Origin: an uncultured bacterium
GTDB lineage: Bacteria > Verrucomicrobiota > Kiritimatiellia > RFP12 > UBA1067
Direction: 5' to 3'
Assembly (NCBI GenBank): GCA_900547945.1
Contig: URIT01000057.1
Span: 1-18,454, forward strand
DNA length: 18,454 nucleotides
In this document: positions 1 to 6,827 of the stretch, in pieces
Layout of the letters: every line of letters starts with the position of its first letter
Position numbering within the stretch: the stretch's first letter is position 1
Position numbers and translations under genes: made by a program
Notes under the pieces: generated by a model
Told to the model about the DNA's origin: nothing
Seen by the model: only the letters and a program-made list of their open reading frames with translations
Databases searched by the model: none

Positions 1-1082
1 TCCGATCTTCCGGCATCGGCCCCGACACCGCGCGCGTCATCGTCTCCACGGCGGTCGAGGAGACGAACCGCGACCTCCGGTGCGCGCGGGCGCGCGGCAT
101 CCCCGTCGTCCACCGCGCCGCCGCGCTCGCGGAGCTGCTGGCGCCGCGTCGGCTCGTCGCCGTCGCGGGCACGTGCGGCAAGTCCACCGTCACGGCCATC
201 CTCGGCCATCTGCTCGCGGAGAGTGGATTCGACCCCGTTGTCGTGAACGGGGCGCAGGTCGTGGGCTGGGACGCGGGCGGCACGCGCGTCGGCTCCACGC
301 GGAAGGGAACGGGTGCGTACGCCGTCGCCGAGGTGGACGAGAGCGACAAGTCGCTCGTCGCGTTCAAGCCCTTTGCCGCCGTCGTCACGAACGCCTCCGC
401 CGACCACTATTCGAAGGCGGAGATGGACGCGGTCTTCGACGCCTTCGTGCGCGGGGTGCCGGGGCCCGTGATCGATGGTCGCCGCACGCCGATGGTCCCC
501 TCCGCCGCCGCCCGCACGATTCCGCTGCCCGGCGAACACAACGCCGTGAACGCCGAGTGCGCGCTGCGCATGGCGGCGGCGCTGGGGGCGGATCCGGCGC
601 GCCTTGCCGCCGCGATCCGCACGTTCCCCGGGGTCGAGCGCCGCCTGCAGCGGGTGGGGACCTGCGGCGGGGCGGTTGTCTACGACGACTACGCGCACAA
701 CCCGGAGAAGCTGCACGCGATGCTCGCGACGCTGCAGGCGGCCTACCCGAAGGGTGTGGCCGTGGTGTGGCGTCCGCACGGCTACGCGCCGCTCCGGAAG
801 ATGCTGGAGGCGCTGGCGGCGATGTTCCGCGCAACGCTCCGCCCGTGCGACGAACTGCTCGTGCTGCCCGTCTACGATGCCGGGGGCACGACGGACCGCT
901 CGCTCAATTCGGATGCGCTCGTGGCGCGGCTGAACGCTTCGCCCGTGCGGTTCGTTGAAGGTCTTGAAGACGCGGAGACCCATCTCCGCACGCACGCGCC
1001 GGCGTTCGGCGCATTGGTTGTGGCCGGCGCGCGCGACCCGGGGCTTCCGGTTCTCGCCCGCCGCCTCGCGGGAAAGGAATGA
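1..1082 (+). CDS. Mur ligase, MurC/Mpl type, 5'-truncated by window edge
   Basis: ATP-dependent amino-acid ligase of the Mur family, most like UDP-N-acetylmuramate-alanine ligase of peptidoglycan synthesis in the cytoplasm. The frame is open from base 3 and gives 359 residues, with the N-terminal Rossmann portion missing. Visible signatures are a P-loop GTCGKST (lysine at partial residue 60; the MurC norm is GTHGKTT), the MurC-like EVDESDKS, TNASADHY in place of TNxxxDH, PGEHNAVNA, and a C-terminal domain with DDYAHNPEK and WRPHGYAPLRKM. The segment between PVIDG and PGEHN appears about 50 residues shorter than in E. coli MurC, so the central domain is compact. That shortening and the Cys and Ser in the P-loop leave room for a paralogue, so no gene symbol is given. 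The stop overlaps the next start (ATGA). Confidence 0.8.
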   Translation, partial: RSSGIGPDTARVIVSTAVEETNRDLRCARARGIPVVHRAAALAELLAPRRLVAVAGTCGKSTVTAILGHLLAESGFDPVVVNGAQVVGWDAGGTRVGSTRKGTGAYAVAEVDESDKSLVAFKPFAAVVTNASADHYSKAEMDAVFDAFVRGVPGPVIDGRRTPMVPSAAARTIPLPGEHNAVNAECALRMAAALGADPARLAAAIRTFPGVERRLQRVGTCGGAVVYDDYAHNPEKLHAMLATLQAAYPKGVAVVWRPHGYAPLRKMLEALAAMFRATLRPCDELLVLPVYDAGGTTDRSLNSDALVARLNASPVRFVEGLEDAETHLRTHAPAFGALVVAGARDPGLPVLARRLAGKE

Positions 1083-1771
1083 AGACGATGAAACTGAACC
1101 TCGTGTTCGCGCTCGCCGCCGTGCTGGCGGCTTCGCCCCTCTTGCCGGTTGCCGCCGCAGAGGAGAAAAAGGATGCCGCCGCCGCCGAGGCCGCGGGCCC
1201 CACGCCGGAGCAGCTGAAGGCGCGCAAGGCGAAGAAACCCTCCTACACCAAGCTCGTCGAAGCGCAGGCCGTGGCGGAGAAGTGCGCTCAGCCCCTCCTC
1301 GTGGCGCTTTTCCCGGAGGGCCGCCCGGACGTCCAGTTCCTCAAGCAGAAGATCATCAACCGCAAGGAATTCAGCAAGGACTTCGCGAAGGCGAACTGCG
1401 TCCTCGCGTTCATGAAGATCAAGCCGGACAACAGGGACGCGAAGAAGATCGAGACGCGCGGCCTGAAGGAGCCCGAGCTCAAGTTCCTGGAGAACTTCGC
1501 CGTCTCGGAAAAGGCCATCGCGCAGGCGAAGCAGCAGAACAAGGACGAGCCGAAGTTCACGGACATGGCGTGCTACCCGGCCGTGATCTGCGTGGACGCG
1601 ACGGGACAGAAGGAACTCTTCCGTCTTGCGGCCTACGACAAGGAGGGCGGGTTCGGCGTGTGGCTTTCGCAGGTCGTCGACAGCTTCCGCGCGGCCGGCA
1701 TCGAGCCGACCATCTCGCCGCTCGTGAACAAGATCATCGAGAACCCCGACGACCCCAAGAAGTGGAAATAG
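1079..1771 (+). CDS. secreted thioredoxin-fold-like protein, no CxxC
   Basis: Exported protein of unknown function, 230 residues. The N-terminus is a signal peptide (hydrophobic residues 5-25 ending in an Ala-rich site near VAAA). An acidic, Ala-rich linker follows to about residue 50. The remainder resembles a thioredoxin-like fold: a PLLVALF strand at 72-78, a VLAFMKI strand near 108-114, and CYPAVICVDATGQ at 166-177, which looks like the cis-proline strand and the following turn. No CxxC pair is present, so classical disulfide chemistry is unlikely; Cys166 sits next to the presumed cis-proline. The ATG overlaps the Mur ligase stop. The AAGGA at 1074-1078 is too close to that ATG and is better spaced (9 bases) for the ATG at 1088, which may be the true start. 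The fold assignment is inference. Confidence 0.7.
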   Translation: MKTMKLNLVFALAAVLAASPLLPVAAAEEKKDAAAAEAAGPTPEQLKARKAKKPSYTKLVEAQAVAEKCAQPLLVALFPEGRPDVQFLKQKIINRKEFSKDFAKANCVLAFMKIKPDNRDAKKIETRGLKEPELKFLENFAVSEKAIAQAKQQNKDEPKFTDMACYPAVICVDATGQKELFRLAAYDKEGGFGVWLSQVVDSFRAAGIEPTISPLVNKIIENPDDPKKWK

Positions 1772-1776
1772 TCCCG

Positions 1777-2811
1777 ATGTCCGCAGTCCCTCCGTCGTTC
1801 GACTATCCCCGGTGCCGCCTCGTGCGGGGCTCGCAGGCCTCGCTCGACGCGGCGCTCGCGCGTTTCCACGCCCAGCCCGTGGACGAGGTGCGCCTCGCCG
1901 AGCGGAGCGGGTGGCCCGCCCGGCGCACGACGCTCGCCGCCGAGGTGTCCGTGGCGGGGAAGGGGACGTATCGCGGGCGGGAGAGGCGCACGCTCACCTT
2001 CGCGCCGTCGGCGAAGCCAGGATGGTGGATCCGGCGCACGGATCTGCCGGAGCAGCTGGACACCGCCGTCGACATCGCGAACCTCTGGGAGTCCGCCGGA
2101 CGCCTTGTGCTGCGCAGCGGCTCCGCCCACAACTACCTGCGCATGGTGGAGCACATCGTCGCGCTCAAGGGCGGGCTCGGCCTCGACAACGTGGTGCTCA
2201 AGACGAACTCGGGCGATCCGCCGCTCTTCGACGACTCCTCCCTGCCGATGGTGGAGGCGGTCCAGAAGGCCGGCCTCGTCGAGATGGACGAGGCGGCGTC
2301 CTACGTCACCGTGAAGGAGCCGCTGGCCTTCGGGGGCGCGCGCGGCGACTTCCTCCTCTTCCTGCCGGACGACGGGTCGCGGCGTCTGCGCCTCGACGTG
2401 GCGATCAACTGGAACACGGTCATCGGCGACCAGCGCATCGTCTTCGACGTCACGCCCGAGACGTTCCGCTACGGCTCCTACGCCCGCACGAATGCGACGC
2501 ACCGCCAGTTCCAGATCGTGAAGCTCTTCGGCTGGGCGCGCGCCGACTGGCGCCACCTCGGCTACGACATGAACAACATCCTCATCCACGGGCATCGGAA
2601 GTGGTACAACGAACCGCGCTTCCCGCTCGCGGGGACGGACAAGTTCCTGGAGCCGGTGTGGCACCGCGCCACGCTCGATCTGCTCGCGGCCCTCACGCTG
2701 ACGGGCCCCGACCGCTTCGTCGGCACGGTCGTCTCCTACCGGGCCGGCCACACGCAGGACTGCGACGCCGTCCGCGCCCTCTACCGCAACGACCTGCTCG
2801 TGGAGGCGTAG
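1777..2811 (+). CDS. lpxC: LpxC: UDP-3-O-acyl-N-acetylglucosamine deacetylase (divergent)
   Basis: Zinc-dependent deacetylase of the committed step of lipid A synthesis, cytoplasmic; 344 residues against about 305 in E. coli. Family marks in order: GKGTYRGRERRTLTF near 60-75 (family GxGLHSG region), MVEHIVAL with H126 (first zinc histidine), LGLDNVVL, FDDSSLPMV (family DGSAxPF), YARTNAT (family ARTF), YDMNNILI (family xNAIV), EPVWHRATLD with H296, and YRAGH with H325 (family KSGH, the general acid histidine). The second zinc His and the Asp normally lie four residues apart; here H296 and D301 are five apart, an unusual spacing. The gene lies 5 bases after the thioredoxin-like gene and has no clear Shine-Dalgarno, so translation may be coupled. 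Identity rests on several motifs together; activity is not certain. Confidence 0.82.
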   Translation: MSAVPPSFDYPRCRLVRGSQASLDAALARFHAQPVDEVRLAERSGWPARRTTLAAEVSVAGKGTYRGRERRTLTFAPSAKPGWWIRRTDLPEQLDTAVDIANLWESAGRLVLRSGSAHNYLRMVEHIVALKGGLGLDNVVLKTNSGDPPLFDDSSLPMVEAVQKAGLVEMDEAASYVTVKEPLAFGGARGDFLLFLPDDGSRRLRLDVAINWNTVIGDQRIVFDVTPETFRYGSYARTNATHRQFQIVKLFGWARADWRHLGYDMNNILIHGHRKWYNEPRFPLAGTDKFLEPVWHRATLDLLAALTLTGPDRFVGTVVSYRAGHTQDCDAVRALYRNDLLVEA

Positions 2812-2826
2812 CCCTTCACCTTCGTC

Positions 2827-2861
2827 GCGCGGCGCATCCCCCGCATTGCGCCGTGCATTTT
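2827..2861 (+). terminator. candidate intrinsic terminator after lpxC
   Basis: A stem of 2827-2836 (GCGCGGCGCA) pairs with 2847-2856 (TGCGCCGTGC), with one G-U pair and a 10-base loop. It is followed by ATTTT at 2857-2861. It sits between the lpxC stop and the next promoter, which suits a transcript end. The T-run is short, so efficiency is uncertain. Confidence 0.45.
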
Positions 2862-2865
2862 CCAC

Positions 2866-2894
2866 TTGCGGGATGACGCCAAAAAAACTATAAT
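2866..2894 (+). promoter_or_regulatory. sigma-70-type promoter for LA_2272 repeat gene
   Basis: A -35 box TTGCGG at 2866-2871 and a perfect -10 box TATAAT at 2889-2894 are separated by 17 bases, with an A-rich run just before the -10. Transcription would begin near 2901, leaving a leader of about 28 bases with AAGGA at 2918-2922, six bases from the ATG at 2929. It marks the start of a new transcription unit. Confidence 0.8.
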
Positions 2895-2928
2895 TCGCAT
2901 CAAACGAAACGCACGAAAAGGATTTGAC

Positions 2929-3498
2929 ATGAAGAAGATTCTGATGGCTTTCTGTGTCGCGCTCGCCTGTTCGGCCGCCCTGGCCCAGGATGCGGGGACC
3001 TCCACGGGCAACGCGCCCGCCGCCAAGCCCTCGACGACGGCGGCCTGGCCGGTGTGGTTGGCATTCAACTCGACGAAGGACATCGACGTGATCGGCCTGC
3101 GCCTCACGCTGCCCTATGGCGCGTGCGAGAGCGTGACGGGGCTTGACCTCGGCATCTACGGCCGGTGCCGCTACTTCGAGGGTCTGCAGGTGAACATCCT
3201 CCGCAACGAGGCCAAGGACGTCATGTCCGGCATCCAGGCGGGCGTCTACAACACCGCCGGGCGCGGCGACCTGACGGGCTTTCAGGTGGGGCTTTTCAAC
3301 GAGGCCTGCACGCTGCGCGGCGTCCAGGTCGGCCTCATCAACCTCGCCGAGCGCGTGGAGGGCTTCCAGGTGGGCCTCATCAACCGCGCCGACTCGGCGT
3401 ACGGCTTCCAGGTGGGCGGCGTGAACATCATCCGCGACAGCGAGCTCGCCTTCTGCCCGATCGTGAACATCGGCTTCGACATCTTCCCCAACTACTGA
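2929..3498 (+). CDS. LA_2272-type surface repeat protein
   Basis: Exported protein of 189 residues with a signal peptide (residues 1-19, cleavage likely after ALA). Residues 70-168 consist of short repeats of the type GxQVGLxN: GLDLGIY, GLQVNIL, GIQAGVY, GFQVGLF, GVQVGLI, GFQVGLI and GFQVGGV, each ending in an N-rich turn. This matches the LA_2272 surface-repeat family, whose members are thought to form a beta-strand-rich surface or outer-membrane structure; their function is unknown. The start is set by the AAGGA ribosome site and the promoter upstream. The C-terminus ends in an aromatic run (FDIFPNY), compatible with an outer-membrane beta-protein ending, but the protein is short for a barrel. 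Confidence 0.78.
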   Translation: MKKILMAFCVALACSAALAQDAGTSTGNAPAAKPSTTAAWPVWLAFNSTKDIDVIGLRLTLPYGACESVTGLDLGIYGRCRYFEGLQVNILRNEAKDVMSGIQAGVYNTAGRGDLTGFQVGLFNEACTLRGVQVGLINLAERVEGFQVGLINRADSAYGFQVGGVNIIRDSELAFCPIVNIGFDIFPNY

Positions 3499-3505
3499 TT
3501 CGGCA

Positions 3506-4717
3506 ATGCACATCCGTCCGTTTTCAGCCGTGCGGCCGACGCCTGAGAAGGCGTCGGCCGTTGCCGCAGTTCCCTACGACGTCGTCGACACGGCCGAGGC
3601 CCGCGCGCTGGCGGCGGGGAACCCGGCGAGCTTCCTCCATGTGTCGCGCCCCGAGATCGACATGCCGGACGGGACGGACTGCGCGTCGGAGGCCGCCTAC
3701 GCCCAGGCGAAGAAGGCGCTCGACGCCCTCCTCGCCTCGGGGACGCTCGTGCGGGACCCCGACCCGAAGTTCTACGCCTACCGCCAGGTCATGGGCAACC
3801 ACGCCCAGACGGGCATCGTGGCGACCTTCGACACGAAGGACTACCTCGCGGGCGTGCTGAAGCAGCACGAGAAGACGCGCCAGGACAAGGAGGACGACCG
3901 CACGCGCCACATTGAGATCCTGCACGCGCACACCGGCCCCGCGTTCCTCACCTACAAGGACGATCCCGCCCTCGACGCGCTCGTCGCAGAGGCCTGTGCG
4001 GGCGCGCCGCTCTACGACTTCGTTGCGCCGGACGGCATCCGCCACACGGTGTGGGAAATCGCCTATGGGCATGAATGCCGGGCGGACGAACTGGTGGAGC
4101 TCTTCGCGCGCATTCCCGTCGCCTATATCGCGGACGGCCACCACCGCAGCGCGGCCGCGAGCCGCTACGCCCGGGAGCAGGGCTTCGCGGGCGAGAGCCG
4201 CTGGTTCCTCGCCGTGGCCTTCCCCGCCTCGCAGCTGCGGATCCTGCCCTACAACCGCCTCGTCGCGGACCTGAACGGCCTCACGGCCGGGCAGTTCCTC
4301 GAACAGGTGAAGGCGCGCTTCACGGTGACGGCGGCCGCCGACGGCGTGCCGGCGGCCGGGCGGCATGCGCGGATGTTCCTCGCGGGGGCGTGGTACGACC
4401 TCGCGTGGGAGGTGCCCGCCGGAACGGACGTCGTTTCGGCTCTCGACGTCTCGGTGCTGCAGGACCGTCTGCTCGCGCCCGTGCTGGGCATCGGCGACCC
4501 GCGCACGTCGCCGCGCATTTCGTTCATGGGCGGGGTGCGTCCGCTCGCCGAACTCCAGGAGCGGGTTGCGGACGGGCGGGACGCCGTGGCGTTCTCGATG
4601 TATCCCGTGACCGTGGGCGAGATGATGGCCATTGCCGACGCGGGGGCGGTGATGCCGCCGAAGTCGACCTGGTTCGAACCGAAGCTGCGGTCGGGGCTTT
4701 TCGTCCACGCCGTCTGA
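3506..4717 (+). CDS. DUF1015 family protein
   Basis: Cytoplasmic protein of 403 residues, typical length for the DUF1015 family (COG4198). Recognisable parts are the N-terminal IRPFSAVRP and AVPYDVV segments, a conserved LKQHEKTRQDKEDDRTRH stretch near residues 118-135, the hallmark YIADGHHRSAAA (D210-R214), and a C-terminal PPKSTWFEPKLRSGL. The DGHHR loop resembles the nucleotide-binding loop of ParB/sulfiredoxin-fold proteins, so a nucleotide-dependent activity is plausible, but that is inference and no reaction is assigned. The gene starts 7 bases after the previous stop with no strong ribosome site and ends 4 bases before the DUF2062 gene. Confidence 0.85.
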   Translation: MHIRPFSAVRPTPEKASAVAAVPYDVVDTAEARALAAGNPASFLHVSRPEIDMPDGTDCASEAAYAQAKKALDALLASGTLVRDPDPKFYAYRQVMGNHAQTGIVATFDTKDYLAGVLKQHEKTRQDKEDDRTRHIEILHAHTGPAFLTYKDDPALDALVAEACAGAPLYDFVAPDGIRHTVWEIAYGHECRADELVELFARIPVAYIADGHHRSAAASRYAREQGFAGESRWFLAVAFPASQLRILPYNRLVADLNGLTAGQFLEQVKARFTVTAAADGVPAAGRHARMFLAGAWYDLAWEVPAGTDVVSALDVSVLQDRLLAPVLGIGDPRTSPRISFMGGVRPLAELQERVADGRDAVAFSMYPVTVGEMMAIADAGAVMPPKSTWFEPKLRSGLFVHAV

Positions 4718-4721
4718 TGCG

Positions 4722-5201
4722 ATGCATAATCCTCGTGCATACTGGCGTTTTCTGAAGCGGAAGATGGTCAGGGAGCCCCTGACGCCCGAGGCGATCGCCG
4801 CCGGGTGGGCGCTGGGGATGTTCGTGGGGTGCGCAATCCCGTTCGGCCTCCAGCTCGTCGTCTCCGTGCCGCTCGCGCTCATGATGCGCGTTTCGAAGGT
4901 GGGGGCGACGGTGGGGACGCTCGTCACGAACCCGGTGACGATTTTCTTCATCTATCCGGCGCAGACGTGGTTCGTGAACCGCCTGCTGTTCAACGGGTCG
5001 CTCTCGTTCGACCGCCTCATGCAGGTGGAATGGACGTGGGAGGCCGTGCGCAGGCTCGGCGCCGAGGCGATGGCGTCCTTCTTCCTGGGCGGCTTCCTCC
5101 TCGCCATCGTCCTCACGCCCCCCACCTATTTCATCGTCAAGCGCGTCGTGACGACGTACCGCCGGACGCGGGAGCAGAAGCGGCATGGAACGGCCCGGTG
5201 A
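4722..5201 (+). CDS. DUF2062 domain membrane protein
   Basis: Inner-membrane protein of 159 residues. A basic amphipathic N-terminus (RAYWRFLKRKMVRE) precedes the DUF2062 core: IAAGWALGMFVGCAIPFGLQ (about 25-44), a second hydrophobic stretch VVSVPLALMMRVSKVGAT, TLVTNPVTIFFIYPAQTW (family SNPLT-like turn), and a final membrane segment ASFFLGGFLLAIVLTPPTYF near residues 117-136 followed by a basic tail. The function of the family is unknown; members often sit near envelope and glycosyltransferase genes, which fits the LpxC and Mur ligase nearby. The 3' end overlaps the next gene by 17 bases, so the two are probably co-translated. Confidence 0.85.
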   Translation: MHNPRAYWRFLKRKMVREPLTPEAIAAGWALGMFVGCAIPFGLQLVVSVPLALMMRVSKVGATVGTLVTNPVTIFFIYPAQTWFVNRLLFNGSLSFDRLMQVEWTWEAVRRLGAEAMASFFLGGFLLAIVLTPPTYFIVKRVVTTYRRTREQKRHGTAR

Positions 5202-6282
5202 CGATCGGCTCGCGGCGCTGATGCGCACGGCGGCGCGGCGGCGGCTCGACGCCGTTCTCCTCTTCGGCGAGGCGAACGTGCGCGCGCTCACGGGCGTCGC
5301 GTGCGACAATTGCTGCCTGGCGCTCGTGCGCGCCCCGACCGCTTCGTCCTTTTCGACCGTCTTCATCACCGACTTCCGCTACGTGCCGATGGTGCATCGC
5401 GTGGCGCCGGGCCTGAAGACGGTGGAGCTGGCGCGCGGCGTCTCCTTCGCCGCCGCCGCGAAGGACGTCTGCGCGAAGGCGCGCGCCGGGCAGCCCGTGC
5501 GCCGGATCGGCTACGAGGGGACGCTCGCCACGTGGCGCTATCTGGAGCTGCGGAAGGAATTCCCCCGCGTAACGCCCATCGACGTGGACGGGGACGTGAA
5601 GTCGCTGCGCGCCGTGAAGACGGTGGAGGAGATCACGCGCATCGCGGCGGCGGAGGCGCTGAACGACGAAATCTGGGCGCGGGCGCAGAAGGACATCAGG
5701 CCCAACATGACGGAGAAGGACATCCAGCGCGTCATCCGCGCGTGGATGAACGCGCTCGGCGACGGCGAGGCGTTCGAGACGATCGTCTGCGCGGGGGCGA
5801 ACGCGGCGGAATGCCACCACGTGCCGGACGGCACGGTCTGGCGGAAGGGCGAACCGCTGCTCGTCGACATGGGCGTGAAGCTCGACGGCGTCTGCAGCGA
5901 CATGACCCGCTGCCTGAAGCCCTCCCGCTCCCCCGATCCGGAGTACGACCGTGTCTACGACATCGTGCTGGAGGCGAACCGGGCGGCGATCGCGGCGGCG
6001 AGGCCGGGGATGACGACGGGCGCGCTCGACAAGGTGGCGCGCGACATCATCCGGAAGGCCGGGTACGCCAAGGCGTTCGGGCATTCGCTGGGGCACGGCG
6101 TGGGGTACGAGATCCACGAGCTGCCCATGGCGCGCCCGAAGGACGGGACGGTGCTGGAGCCGGGGATGCTCGTGACGATCGAGCCGGGCATCTACCTGGA
6201 AGGGCGCCTCGGCGTGCGCATCGAAGACCTTGTGCTGATCACCACGACGGGGTGCGAGGTGCTCTCGCACAGCCGCAAGTAA
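5185..6282 (+). CDS. M24 family metallopeptidase (Xaa-Pro aminopeptidase-like)
   Basis: Cytoplasmic dinuclear-metal peptidase expected to act on Xaa-Pro N-termini or dipeptides; 365 residues, usual for bacterial PepQ/PepP-like proteins. Residues 1-120 form the N-terminal creatinase-type domain. The catalytic pita-bread domain carries all five metal ligands: D228 (LLVDMG), D239 (CSDMTR, eleven residues later as in the family), H304 (SLGHGVG), E333 (TIEPGIY) and E347 (VRIEDLVLIT). H311 (YEIHE) fits the second family histidine. All ligands are intact, so the enzyme should be active. PepP versus PepQ specificity cannot be read from the sequence. The gene starts inside the end of the DUF2062 gene and is followed by AAGGAG and the isomerase gene. 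Confidence 0.92.
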   Translation: MERPGDDRLAALMRTAARRRLDAVLLFGEANVRALTGVACDNCCLALVRAPTASSFSTVFITDFRYVPMVHRVAPGLKTVELARGVSFAAAAKDVCAKARAGQPVRRIGYEGTLATWRYLELRKEFPRVTPIDVDGDVKSLRAVKTVEEITRIAAAEALNDEIWARAQKDIRPNMTEKDIQRVIRAWMNALGDGEAFETIVCAGANAAECHHVPDGTVWRKGEPLLVDMGVKLDGVCSDMTRCLKPSRSPDPEYDRVYDIVLEANRAAIAAARPGMTTGALDKVARDIIRKAGYAKAFGHSLGHGVGYEIHELPMARPKDGTVLEPGMLVTIEPGIYLEGRLGVRIEDLVLITTTGCEVLSHSRK

Positions 6283-6294
6283 GGAGAAGAGAAC

Positions 6295-6819
6295 ATGAAG
6301 AAAGCGACAATCGAAACCTCGATGGGCTCCATCACGCTGGAGCTGGACGACGCGAAGGCGCCGGTGACGGTGGCGAACTTCCTCGCCTACGCGAAGGACG
6401 GCCACTACGACGGCACGATCTTCCACCGCGTGATCGACGGGTTCATGATCCAGGGCGGCGGCTTCACGAAGGCGATGGATCAGAAGCCGACGAAGGCGCC
6501 GATCAAGAACGAGGCGGCGAACGGTCTTCGGAACGCGCGTGGCACGGTCGCGATGGCGCGCACGATGGTGGTCGATTCCGCCACGAGCCAGTTCTTCATC
6601 AACCTCGTCGACAACGGCTTCCTCGACTACCGCGGACCCGACCCGCGCACGTTCGGCTATGCGGTGTTCGGACGGGTGACGGACGGCATGGACGTGGTGG
6701 ACAGGATTGCGAAGGTGAAGACCGGCTTCGCGGGTCCCCATCAGAACGTCCCCGAGGAGCCCGTCGTCATCAAGAAGGTCCACGTTGCCGCCGAGGCCCC
6801 GAAGCCCGACGCGAAGTAG
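6295..6819 (+). CDS. cyclophilin-type peptidyl-prolyl cis-trans isomerase
   Basis: Catalyses prolyl peptide-bond isomerisation during folding; 174 residues, like PpiB. Motifs are an N-terminal ETSMGSITLEL strand, VANFLAYAKDGHYDGTIFHRV, FHRVIDGFMIQGGGF with R45 as the catalytic arginine, ATSQFFINLVDNGFLD, and FGYAVFGRVTDGMDVVD. There is no signal peptide, so it is cytoplasmic. A clear AAGGAG at 6281-6286 lies 8 bases before the ATG and overlaps the TAA of the peptidase gene, which supports both the start and an operon. The C-terminus carries a short charged extension. No oddities are seen. Confidence 0.94.
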   Translation: MKKATIETSMGSITLELDDAKAPVTVANFLAYAKDGHYDGTIFHRVIDGFMIQGGGFTKAMDQKPTKAPIKNEAANGLRNARGTVAMARTMVVDSATSQFFINLVDNGFLDYRGPDPRTFGYAVFGRVTDGMDVVDRIAKVKTGFAGPHQNVPEEPVVIKKVHVAAEAPKPDAK

Positions 6820-6827
6820 CGCGATCG

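Noticed and set aside
1633..3513. Long open frame on the - strand across lpxC and the LA_2272 repeat gene (626 codons)
   Set aside because: Its translation is dominated by Arg, Val, His and Glu with no family motif, and it is antisense to recognised genes; a by-product of high GC.
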